Source: an uncultured Eggerthellaceae bacterium (lineage in GTDB: Bacteria > Actinomycetota > Coriobacteriia > Coriobacteriales > Eggerthellaceae). Taken from it: a stretch of 46,501 bases of DNA. Shown piece by piece: positions 33,329-40,439 of the stretch. Every line of letters begins with the position of its first letter. Within the stretch, counting starts at the first letter, position 1. The notes under the pieces are model-generated. The model did no database searches. It was not told the DNA's origin and was given only the letters and a program-made list of their open reading frames with translations. A program made the translations under genes and the position numbers. The stretch is from NCBI GenBank assembly GCA_949840905.1, contig CATKXW010000017.1, positions 1 through 46,501 on the forward strand. Direction: 5' to 3'.

Positions 33329-35707
33329 CTAGTCAGCGTCGAGGCTGCGGACGCGGCGCATGTTGCACATAACGCCCTTGTAGGGTGCGCCGAAGCCGAG
33401 CTTGCCGATGTTCATGTGCGGCACGAGGCTGTTGAAGTTGGACTTCCACACACCGAACAGGTTGGGCTCTTCGCCGTCCTGCTCAGGGAACCACCAACCA
33501 TGAGCGCAGTTGATGATGCCGTCCTTCATGACCGGCGTGATCTCGGCCTTGAAGCGAGCCTCGCCGAACATGTTGTAGACCTCCACCCAGTCGCCGTCGC
33601 TGATGCCGTACTCGGCAGCGGTCGTCGGGTTGATCTGCACCCACGGCCACGGATCGATCTGGCGCAGGGACGGAACATGACGATGCTCGGAGTGGAAGGA
33701 GCTGTAGCGACGAGAGCCGGAAGTGGTGATCAGCGGATAGCCAGAAGCCATGTCGGGCTTGCTGATCGGGGAGTAGTTCGGCTCCTCGTAGTACGGCAGC
33801 GGATCCTCGCCCCAGGATTCGTACAGAATCGAGTAAGCCTCGATCTGGCCGGTAATCGTGTTGAAGCCAGGGTTGCCGTCGAAGCGGAGCATGCCCTTCT
33901 CGTACTTCTCGTACTCGAAGCCATGAGCACCAGGCTGATACAGACCGAGCTCCTGGAAGCCCTTCCAGTCGAAGCCGAGCTCCTTGAGCTGATCGCTGTA
34001 GAAGTCCTCCACAGCGGTCTGCAGAGCGTCGAGGTCGAGCTTGCCGCGACCCTGAGCGCTGGTCACAGCAGCCGGGGACTCGGACTGAGCCAGAGCGGCG
34101 ATGTCCAGGGTCTCACCAGCGGGCTTGTACCACGGCCACCAGGTCGGGTTCAGGCGCTGGCCGAAGATCAGGCAGATCTCAACGTCGGACTTAGCCTCGC
34201 CCACGGTGAGAGCCTTGTTCATGGGGCCCATGAACACGGTGTTACGACCGTAGTGCGTGAGGCAGATGCCATCATGCTCGGCCCAAGTGCTCATCGGCAG
34301 GAAGTAGTCGCCCACGGCCATGGCGGTCGGGGTGAGGGTGATGTCCTGGATGACGACGAACTCGAGCTTCTTCAGCGCGATGTGCCAACGCTTCGGCTGA
34401 GCGGAGCAGGTCGGAGCCAGGAAGTTGGAGCTGTTGAACCAGCCCATCTTCAGAGCATAGGGCTCGTCCGTCTCCATGGTGTTCAGGGTCTCGTCAGGCT
34501 GGGTGGTAGCCATACCAGTGGACAGACCCGGCCATGCGGCAGCACCGATGCGCTTGGACCACACAGCGTCGTCCATAGCGCCACGCTGCTCCATGCGCCA
34601 CTTGCCCAGGAGGGCAGAGGGAGGACCGAGGGTCAGGCCGCCCGGACGGTCGATGGAGCCGGCGAGACCGGCGAGGATGATGAATGCCTGGGACAGCTGC
34701 ACGCCATTCTTGTTCTGGTCGAATGCCAGACCCCAAGCCCAACCGATCGGACGCTCGGTACCGATGATGTGAGCGACCTTCTTGATGGTCTCAGCGTTGC
34801 AAGTGGTGATCTCGGCGACCTTCTCCACCGGATACTCAGCAGCGCGAGCCTTGACCTCGTCGAGGCCGTAGATCCACTTCTCAGCGAACTCATGATCGTA
34901 CTCGTCGTTCTCGAACATGAGGTTCATGATGCCGAGAGCCATGGCGGTGTCGGTCTGCGGACGAACCTGCAGGTTGATGTTGCCGTCATGAGCGCCGACC
35001 CAGGTGATGCGCGGGTCAACGGAGATGATCTTCGTGCCGAGCTTCATCATGTCGACGAGGCAGTGGCCGAAGAAACCGTCGCCGTTGGAAGGCAGCGGCT
35101 CCTTGCCCCAGACCACGACCCACTTGGAGAGGGTGTAGCGCGGGTCATGGTAGCTGCCCGGCAGGTGACCAGCGTAGTCGAGCTCAGGATAGCCTGCGCC
35201 GAGCACGTAGTCGGAGATGGAGCAACGAGGACCGTAGCAGGACCAACCGGACTGCGTATAGCAGCAGTTCGGGGACTGCAGCACGGAGAACGTCAGAGCA
35301 TAGTAGAAGATGCAAGCCTCACGGCCGGTACCACCGAAGCAGACGATGGACTCGGGACCGTAGGTGTTCTGGAAGTAGCGCACCTTCTCGCAGATCGTGT
35401 CGATAGCCTCATCCCACGACGTGCGCTCCCACTTCATCTTACCGCGATCCTCGCGAGCGCGCTTCATCGGGTAGATGACACGCTCGGGAGCATACGTGTA
35501 CTCACGGAGCGCAAGGTTCATGGCGTTAACACGACCAGTGGTGATCGGGTTATCGTCGTCACCCTCGATGCGGATCAGCTCACCATCCTTGGTGATGACC
35601 TTAACACCGTATCCAACCGGATGAGACCCTGGGGGGGACCAGGTGTTGGAGCGGGTAGCGACCGTGCCGTCGGAGCGCTCGACACGCCACTCTTTGCTGT
35701 AAGCCAT
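33329..35707 (-). CDS. Molybdopterin oxidoreductase-family catalytic subunit without the FeS site
   Basis: The 792-residue protein is a DMSO-reductase-family (bis-MGD) enzyme. Seen: KDGELIRIEGDDDNP (39-53), YAPERVIYPMKR (72-83), SWDEAIDTI (97-105), the Mo region SPNCCYTQSGWSCYGPR with C157 as likely metal ligand, KIISVDPRITWVGAHDG, GPPSALLG, and the C-terminal dinucleotide-binding domain (VQINPTTAAEYGISDGDWVEVYN). The N-terminal cluster motif is replaced: WSPPGSHPVGYGV has S24, S28 and Y33 where Cys is usual, and GRVNAMNLAL has N61. No Tat signal, so cytoplasmic. Relatives include catechol dehydroxylases, acetylene hydratase and pyrogallol transhydroxylase; the substrate is unknown. It is co-transcribed with its small subunit. 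Confidence 0.88.
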   Translation of the reverse strand: MAYSKEWRVERSDGTVATRSNTWSPPGSHPVGYGVKVITKDGELIRIEGDDDNPITTGRVNAMNLALREYTYAPERVIYPMKRAREDRGKMKWERTSWDEAIDTICEKVRYFQNTYGPESIVCFGGTGREACIFYYALTFSVLQSPNCCYTQSGWSCYGPRCSISDYVLGAGYPELDYAGHLPGSYHDPRYTLSKWVVVWGKEPLPSNGDGFFGHCLVDMMKLGTKIISVDPRITWVGAHDGNINLQVRPQTDTAMALGIMNLMFENDEYDHEFAEKWIYGLDEVKARAAEYPVEKVAEITTCNAETIKKVAHIIGTERPIGWAWGLAFDQNKNGVQLSQAFIILAGLAGSIDRPGGLTLGPPSALLGKWRMEQRGAMDDAVWSKRIGAAAWPGLSTGMATTQPDETLNTMETDEPYALKMGWFNSSNFLAPTCSAQPKRWHIALKKLEFVVIQDITLTPTAMAVGDYFLPMSTWAEHDGICLTHYGRNTVFMGPMNKALTVGEAKSDVEICLIFGQRLNPTWWPWYKPAGETLDIAALAQSESPAAVTSAQGRGKLDLDALQTAVEDFYSDQLKELGFDWKGFQELGLYQPGAHGFEYEKYEKGMLRFDGNPGFNTITGQIEAYSILYESWGEDPLPYYEEPNYSPISKPDMASGYPLITTSGSRRYSSFHSEHRHVPSLRQIDPWPWVQINPTTAAEYGISDGDWVEVYNMFGEARFKAEITPVMKDGIINCAHGWWFPEQDGEEPNLFGVWKSNFNSLVPHMNIGKLGFGAPYKGVMCNMRRVRSLDAD

Positions 35708-35888
35708 ACTTTCCTTCTTTCTCCACGTTTCCTACAGTTGCAGAAACATTTTTTCACGTGCCCGTGGTAGGCACGCTATCAACAAGCAGCTGGCTCGAGC
35801 CGAGGAGCACGGCCCGATAAGCTCGCCCTTCCCTACAGGGGTCCGCTTCAGCTGCCCGAAGCCAAGGTTGAAGCGCCGAAGCAGCTTC

Positions 35889-36152
35889 TTACATGCCCGG
35901 AGCCTTGGGGGCACCAGGAGCAGCCGGAGCACCAGGGGCACCAGGAGCAGCCGGGGCACCGGGAGCGCCACCAGCAGCGTTGATGGCATCCATGTTCGGG
36001 GTACCGTCTTCGTTCATGTACTTGCTGAAATCAGCCTTGCAGAAAGGGCAGGACTTCAGAACGAGACCGCCCATGGACTGCACGGGCTTACCGCACTCGG
36101 GGCACTTGTTGACGCCAGCTCCACCGGATGCGTCTGCGGGTCTAAAACACAT
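35889..36152 (-). CDS. Small zinc-ribbon protein with Ala/Pro/Gly tail, first gene of the molybdoenzyme operon
   Basis: The 87-residue protein starts MCFRPADASGG, has a zinc ribbon (CPECGKPV and CPFCKADF, about residues 17-43) and ends in repeated Pro-Gly-Ala units (GAPGAPAAPGAPGAP). I chose the ATG at 36152 because GAGGAGG stands seven bases upstream; ten more in-frame codons exist 5' but lack a site. I recall similar MCFRP-type proteins beside molybdoenzymes in Eggerthellaceae; the role is not established. It lies 181 bp upstream of the catalytic subunit, without a strong terminator between. Confidence 0.8.
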   Translation of the reverse strand: MCFRPADASGGAGVNKCPECGKPVQSMGGLVLKSCPFCKADFSKYMNEDGTPNMDAINAAGGAPGAPAAPGAPGAPAAPGAPKAPGM

Positions 36153-36310
36153 AAGCAATCCTCCTCGGATCTTCTCGCTCACAGCCCTCTCTCACTACCT
36201 GCACATGAGCATGCGAACATCCCATCACAAGACATAAGAGCGAGTTATGGGAGAACGCATGCTGTATATATGGTCAGATCGCGTTGGCTGTGAACTCTTC
36301 CTTTATTCCA

Positions 36311-36348
36311 CGCGTTTCGCATTATAGCAAAGACTAGCACGAAACGCG
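36311..36348 (-). promoter_or_regulatory. Promoter of the molybdoenzyme operon bracketed by an inverted repeat
   Basis: On the minus strand a perfect TATAAT sits at 36326-36321, with no recognisable -35 box. Perfect 9-bp arms CGCGTTTCG (36311-36319) and CGAAACGCG (36340-36348) flank it, one over the -35 position and one over the start point (about 29 bp centre to centre). This is a good candidate operator for the divergent LuxR-type regulator. Confidence 0.6.
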
Positions 36349-36492
36349 CGAGGGAAAACGCTCTTTCGCTCCTTTCGCGAATATGGTCAGCAAGTCTACT
36401 GAATAGTCCTCACCATCCGTCGATCCACGGGTTCGTTTTTCGTTTTCACCCTCTCAACCCGATAGGATGATTTTTTCGTTCAGGTAAAATGT

Positions 36493-36521
36493 TTGACCAG
36501 TTCACGGCTTTGGGTTATAAC
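36493..36521 (+). promoter_or_regulatory. Sigma-70-type promoter of the LuxR/12-TM regulator gene
   Basis: TTGACC (36493-36498) and TATAAC (36516-36521) are separated by exactly 17 bp. The expected leader is about 85 nt before the ATG at 36614. The close match to consensus suggests steady basal expression. Confidence 0.7.
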
Positions 36522-36613
36522 AGAGGGCACTCATGCGTCCGAAAGGACGCGCACGACGATGACCCGCACGAAGCCTCAGGCGCACGCACCGACGACAAAA
36601 GGGACGTATCTCC

Positions 36614-38386
36614 ATGGCAAAGGGCCTACCTCATATCACCGTAAGCGTCGGCCGACAGTCCGACGACGCCCAAACGACGAGCGACATCAATCTGCTCTCC
36701 GTGGGGCTGGGCCTCTACCAAGCCTGGATGTACCTTTCCATCTTCGGCTCAGGCGTCATCTTCATGGCTACCAAGTCACCTTCCTTGGGCGAGGCCATCT
36801 ATGCGTCATCGTTCGCCACCCAGGTGTTCGACGCCTACTTCATCACCGTGAGCCTGTGTCTGCTGCTCATCGCCTTCACCAATCAATTGCTGCTGCGCTT
36901 CTTCACCAGCAAGAGCGCGCTGCTCTGCGCAACGATGCTGGCCGTAGCCGGCTCGGTACTGGCCTTCCTGCCCGCTGGGGAGGAATCGGCGTGGCTCATG
37001 GCGGTAGGGGCCGGCATCTGCATGGGCATCGGCTCCAGCCTCATGATCGTGCTGTGGGGCACCGCGTTCGCCCGTTACGAGTTCACCACCATCATCCTGA
37101 ACACCGCCATCGCCCTCGCCATCGGCGTCATCGTCTACTTCACGTTCATCCAGTGGATGCGCACCGAGTTCTCATGCGCCATCGCGGCCGTGTGCCTGAT
37201 CATCAGTGCGCTGTTGCTGTGGAAGCTGGCTCCTATGCGCTCCTCGGCCACCGACGAGATACCGGTCTTCCGCCCTCTGCCGGTGCAACGCTCGCGCTTC
37301 ACCATGCGCGTAGGGATCCCCACCTTGCTCTTCGGCGTGGTACTGGGCATGCTGCTGTTCATCTGCATCGAGCGAGTGCTCGCCAACACGCGCCTGTCGG
37401 AACAGGTCATCGTGGGCGCTGCCGCCATCGTCAGCATGGGGCTCATATTCGTAGTGTCAGCCCTCATCTCTCATGAAGAAGCCCACTGGGACATGATCTT
37501 CCGGATCCTGGTGCCCATCGTGGGCCTTTCGTTGGTAGCTGTGCCCTACCTGAGCGGCTCGTGGTCCCTCATGGCAGAGTTCCTCGTCATCTGCGGCTAT
37601 ATCTGCATGCAGACGCTCATGTGGATATTCTTCTCGAACCTCGCCCAGGAATTCCGCCTCTCCCCTATCTTCGTGTTCGGCCTGGGCAACTGCATCGTGT
37701 CGGTGGGGACCATCGCTGGTGCGTACTTCGGGCGCATCATCTTGGAGTGCCTGATGACCCAGAGCGCAGCCTCGCTCGACCTCGGCGTGCCGCTCAATGT
37801 GGGGGATCTGGTGCTCGTACTGCTGTTGGCACTGCTGCTCGGCTATGCGCTGCTGCCCCGTCGTCGCGAGATCCGCGCTATCATCGTGCAGGGCCACAAC
37901 GTCGAGGGCGCCGGAGCTGCAATAGCAGAGCTCGACGGCGAAAGCGCGCCCGCGATCGAGGAGGGCGCTCCTGCGCGGCCGACGGAGCAGCCACTGGTGG
38001 CAGTTCCCACCCCGGGCATCCCCAACGCCGCCGCCCTCGCAGAGCAACAGGCCGAGGCTGCTCCTCCTGACCATTCCGACCAGCAAGTGGTGAAGCATCG
38101 CTTCCGGGATGCCTGCGAGGAGGTGGCCGACCGCTACCTGCTCTCACGCCGCGAATCGGAGGTCATGTTCTTGCTGGCGAAGGGGCATAACGCCTCCTAC
38201 ATCCAAGACAAGCTCTGCATCTCGCGCAGCACGGCGAAGACCCATATCAACCACATCTACAAGAAGCTGGACATCCATACCCAGCAAGAGCTGCTCAACA
38301 TGGTGGACGAGACCATGGACGAAGCCCAGTCCGACGCCCCTACCTCCACTGAAGAGCCCGATCCCAAGAGCATCTTCGCCGACTGA
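36614..38386 (+). CDS. Membrane-embedded LuxR-family regulator with about 12 spans
   Basis: The 590-residue protein has about twelve hydrophobic segments across residues 30-430, then an Ala/Pro/Glu linker, then a C-terminal LuxR/GerE helix-turn-helix (about 515-575: LLSRRESEVMFLLAKGHNAS, then SRSTAKTHINHIYKKLDIHTQQEL). In Eggerthella lenta, large LuxR regulators of this build sit beside and activate catechol dehydroxylase genes. By analogy this one probably senses a small molecule through the membrane domain and controls the divergent molybdoenzyme operon. The ribosome site is weak (AAGGGA). A strong terminator follows. Confidence 0.88.
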   Translation: MAKGLPHITVSVGRQSDDAQTTSDINLLSVGLGLYQAWMYLSIFGSGVIFMATKSPSLGEAIYASSFATQVFDAYFITVSLCLLLIAFTNQLLLRFFTSKSALLCATMLAVAGSVLAFLPAGEESAWLMAVGAGICMGIGSSLMIVLWGTAFARYEFTTIILNTAIALAIGVIVYFTFIQWMRTEFSCAIAAVCLIISALLLWKLAPMRSSATDEIPVFRPLPVQRSRFTMRVGIPTLLFGVVLGMLLFICIERVLANTRLSEQVIVGAAAIVSMGLIFVVSALISHEEAHWDMIFRILVPIVGLSLVAVPYLSGSWSLMAEFLVICGYICMQTLMWIFFSNLAQEFRLSPIFVFGLGNCIVSVGTIAGAYFGRIILECLMTQSAASLDLGVPLNVGDLVLVLLLALLLGYALLPRRREIRAIIVQGHNVEGAGAAIAELDGESAPAIEEGAPARPTEQPLVAVPTPGIPNAAALAEQQAEAAPPDHSDQQVVKHRFRDACEEVADRYLLSRRESEVMFLLAKGHNASYIQDKLCISRSTAKTHINHIYKKLDIHTQQELLNMVDETMDEAQSDAPTSTEEPDPKSIFAD

Positions 38387-38413
38387 CCCCACGCTCTTTC
38401 GCCCTGCTACGCA

Positions 38414-38448
38414 AGAAGGCCCGGGAACCTCGCGGTCCCGGGCCTTCT
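38414..38448. terminator. Terminator between the LuxR gene and the serA-type gene
   Basis: AGAAGGCCCGGGA pairs with TCCCGGGCCTTCT across a nine-base loop, with T-rich sequence after it on the plus strand and near-symmetric use for the convergent gene. Confidence 0.85.
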
Positions 38449-38484
38449 CTTTCTCTTATGGCGAACGGATGGTGCCGCCGGCCC

Positions 38485-39402
38485 CTACATGTTCACGCAG
38501 TGGACCTTGTTGCCGTTCTCAAGGTAATCCATGACCTCGGCCACGGCCATCTTCGCGCAGTTATCCTCGGCCTCCTTGGTGGAAGCGCCCAGATGCGGCA
38601 TGACGATGACGTTCTCGGCACCCGCCACCGCCGGGTTCGCGAAGTCGGTGACATAGCATCCCACCTTGCCGCTTCCCAGAGCGGCGAGCATCGCCTCATC
38701 GTCGACCAGCGTGTCGCGAGAGAAGTTAAGGAACACCACGCCGTCTTTCATAGAAGCGATGGCATCAGCGTCGATCATGCCCACCGTGGAAGGGATGGCC
38801 GGCACGTGGATGGTGATGAAGTCGGCCCGTTCGAACAGCGGTGCCAGATCGTCCACGTAGGTCATGGCCTCGGAGATGGCACGAGCCCGCTGCTCGTCGC
38901 ATCCCGGATCGTAGCCCACGGTCTTCATGCCCAGCGCCTCAGCTGCCTGCACCACCAGCTTGCCGATGGCACCTAGACCGATGACGCCCAAGGTCTTGCC
39001 CATGATCTCGCCACCGGCGAAGCGCTTCTTCTCCTTCTCGGCTGCCTTGGCGATGGTCGGGTCCTCGGCGTTGGCGCGCACCCACTCCACGCCGCCGATG
39101 ATGTCGCGGGAAGCCAAGAGCATGGCGGCCAGCACCAGCTCCTTCACGGCATTCGCGTTCGCGCCCGGCGTGTTGAACACGGCTATGCCCCGCTCTGCCA
39201 GGGCGTCGAGCGGGATGTTGTTCACGCCCGCGCCAGCGCGCGCCACAGCCTTCAAGCTCGCGGGAAGCTCCATCTCGTGCATGTTGGCCGAGCGCACGAG
39301 AATGGCGTCGGCCTCGCTCATATCATCAGTGATCTCGTATTCGTCGGTGAGCAGGGCCAGGCCCTCTTCCGAGATGTTGTTCAGGCAGTGGATCTTGTAC
39401 AT
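38485..39402 (-). CDS. serA: Short D-3-phosphoglycerate dehydrogenase-type 2-hydroxyacid dehydrogenase
   Basis: The 305-residue NAD-dependent dehydrogenase has the Rossmann motif GVIGLGAIGK (about 139-148) followed by GYDPG. Catalytic residues are in NFSRDTLVDDEAML (Arg) and VIVMPHLGASTKEAEDNCA (His). N-terminal VRSANMHEMELPASLKAVARAGAGVNNI is typical of SerA. It lacks any ACT or regulatory domain, so it is the short form. I chose ATG 39402, spaced correctly from GAAGGGT; ATG 39408 is too close to it. It lies 70 bp after a small membrane protein gene in the same direction. Confidence 0.85.
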   Translation of the reverse strand: MYKIHCLNNISEEGLALLTDEYEITDDMSEADAILVRSANMHEMELPASLKAVARAGAGVNNIPLDALAERGIAVFNTPGANANAVKELVLAAMLLASRDIIGGVEWVRANAEDPTIAKAAEKEKKRFAGGEIMGKTLGVIGLGAIGKLVVQAAEALGMKTVGYDPGCDEQRARAISEAMTYVDDLAPLFERADFITIHVPAIPSTVGMIDADAIASMKDGVVFLNFSRDTLVDDEAMLAALGSGKVGCYVTDFANPAVAGAENVIVMPHLGASTKEAEDNCAKMAVAEVMDYLENGNKVHCVNM

Positions 39403-39472
39403 AGCCATACCCTTCGCTTCCGTCGATCCGTCAGTTCGATTGCGGTGAAGAGCATACCCCTAACCCGCTGGT

Positions 39473-39721
39473 TCACAGCCGCGAGGCAAGGGAAATATCG
39501 GCAGCGAGCATCTCGATGAGCATGAATACGGCGATGAGCGCCGCCACGCCCAGCGCCGCGCCCAGGATGAGCCGCTTTCTGTGCTCCTTCTTGCGCGCCG
39601 GATCCTCCACCGGAGCCTCACGACGCCCCACGGACAGGTCGCCTTTGGCATGCAACAGGTTCGCGCGCTTCGCCTCTATGGCTTCATCATCGGTCAGAGG
39701 ACGCTGTTCGTTAGGAGACAT
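39473..39721 (-). CDS. Small single-span membrane protein upstream of serA
   Basis: The 82-residue protein has a charged N-terminal cytoplasmic part (SPNEQRPLTDDEAIEAKRAN), a basic stretch (RKKEHRKR) and one membrane helix (LILGAALGVAALIAVFMLIEML), then a short outside tail. I do not recognise the family. I chose ATG 39721 with GGAAAGG upstream; the longer open frame has no site. Probably co-transcribed with serA from the promoter at 39845-39873. The leader contains competing RNA stems. Confidence 0.7.
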   Translation of the reverse strand: MSPNEQRPLTDDEAIEAKRANLLHAKGDLSVGRREAPVEDPARKKEHRKRLILGAALGVAALIAVFMLIEMLAADISLASRL

Positions 39722-39763
39722 GATGGCCTTTCCTTCGAAGGGATGCTCTTCCCTATGATACGA

Positions 39764-39807
39764 CGAGAGCGACCCCGCCACCAAAGATCGCTCTCGGTCA
39801 GGCGGGG
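39764..39807 (-). other. Leader RNA with two mutually exclusive stems
   Basis: On the minus strand the order is A (39807-39801, CCCCGCC), B (39796-39788, CGAGAGCGA), A' (39779-39773, GGCGGGG), B' (39772-39764, TCGCTCTCG). A pairs perfectly with A' (7 bp) and B with B' (9 bp), but they interleave. With no spacer between A' and B', both cannot easily form at once, suggesting a two-state switch in the leader. Confidence 0.45.
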
Positions 39808-39844
39808 CCGCTTCTTGGAAGACCCTGTGTTTTAGACTGTATTC

Positions 39845-39873
39845 ACTATAAGACTATATCTACTGATTGTCAA
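39845..39873 (-). promoter_or_regulatory. Consensus promoter for the small membrane protein-serA unit
   Basis: Perfect TTGACA (39873-39868) and TATAGT (39850-39845) with a 17-bp spacer lie in an A+T-rich island. The start point would be near 39838, giving a leader of about 117 nt. Confidence 0.8.
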
Positions 39874-39918
39874 TAGACCCTATATGTTACTGTCGTCATT
39901 CTGTGAAAGCCGCAGGTC

Positions 39919-40293
39919 TTAGGCCTGCTTCGAAGGCCCGAGAATGCTGTTGACGATAGCCGATACGATGGAGATGACGATGGACGCCACGAAGGCGCTG
40001 CCGAACGTCGCGATATAGAACCCCGCATCGAACAGCCCATTGGCCAGCCAAGCTGCCAGATAGAGCAGCAGCGTGTTCACTACGATGTAGAAGATGCCCA
40101 GCGTGAACACCGACACCGGCAACGACAGCAGCTGCAAGATGGGCTTGATGGACATATTGATGAGCGAGAGCACTAACGCGAAGATGGCGATGCCCGCCCA
40201 CGCGGTACTATTGACCACCTCGATGCCCGGCACCAACCAAACAGCGGCTCCTACCGCCAATGCCGTAACGATCCAACGGATGATGAAACTCAT
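39919..40293 (-). CDS. Phage-holin-IV-family (YvlD-like) membrane protein
   Basis: The 124-residue protein has four hydrophobic spans filling nearly the whole chain (about residues 3-22, 28-46, 53-80, 90-112). NSTAWAGIAIFALVLSLINMSIKPIL followed by LLSLPVSVFTLGIF is the 'mycobacterial 4 TMS phage holin, superfamily IV' pattern. Despite the name these are ordinary housekeeping membrane proteins in many bacteria, with no phage genes nearby here. I chose ATG 40293 with a perfect AAGGAGG site. It is divergent from homoserine dehydrogenase. Confidence 0.85.
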   Translation of the reverse strand: MSFIIRWIVTALAVGAAVWLVPGIEVVNSTAWAGIAIFALVLSLINMSIKPILQLLSLPVSVFTLGIFYIVVNTLLLYLAAWLANGLFDAGFYIATFGSAFVASIVISIVSAIVNSILGPSKQA

Positions 40294-40390
40294 GGATACC
40301 GCCTCCTTCTCATCAAAGAGCGCACGCCGTTCTCCCTGTCGATCGGTCTCGAGCGGCGCAGCCATTCCGGCTTACTATGATGCGAGCCAT

Positions 40391-40396
40391 TATAAT
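40391..40396 (+). promoter_or_regulatory. Candidate -10 box for homoserine dehydrogenase
   Basis: A TATAAT stands 44 bp before the hom ATG. The expected -35 position does not match consensus. The same island reads TATTATAAT on the minus strand and could also serve the divergent membrane protein gene. Confidence 0.4.
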
Positions 40397-40439
40397 AGTG
40401 GGAACATGGCCATCGGCTCGCTAAGGAAGAGAGTGTAAT

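Noticed and set aside
33416-35770. 784-residue open frame on the plus strand opposite the molybdoenzyme gene
   Set aside because: It is antisense to a gene with clear family motifs, shows no domain-like sequence itself, and is explained by strong codon bias in a GC-rich gene.
39764-39807. True H-type pseudoknot in the serA leader
   Set aside because: The 3' halves of both stems are directly adjacent, leaving no loop to cross a 7-bp stem, so alternative pairing is more likely than a pseudoknot.
39919-40293. Holin-like protein as evidence of a prophage
   Set aside because: The four-span family carries a misleading name and no other phage gene, integrase or attachment site is visible nearby.
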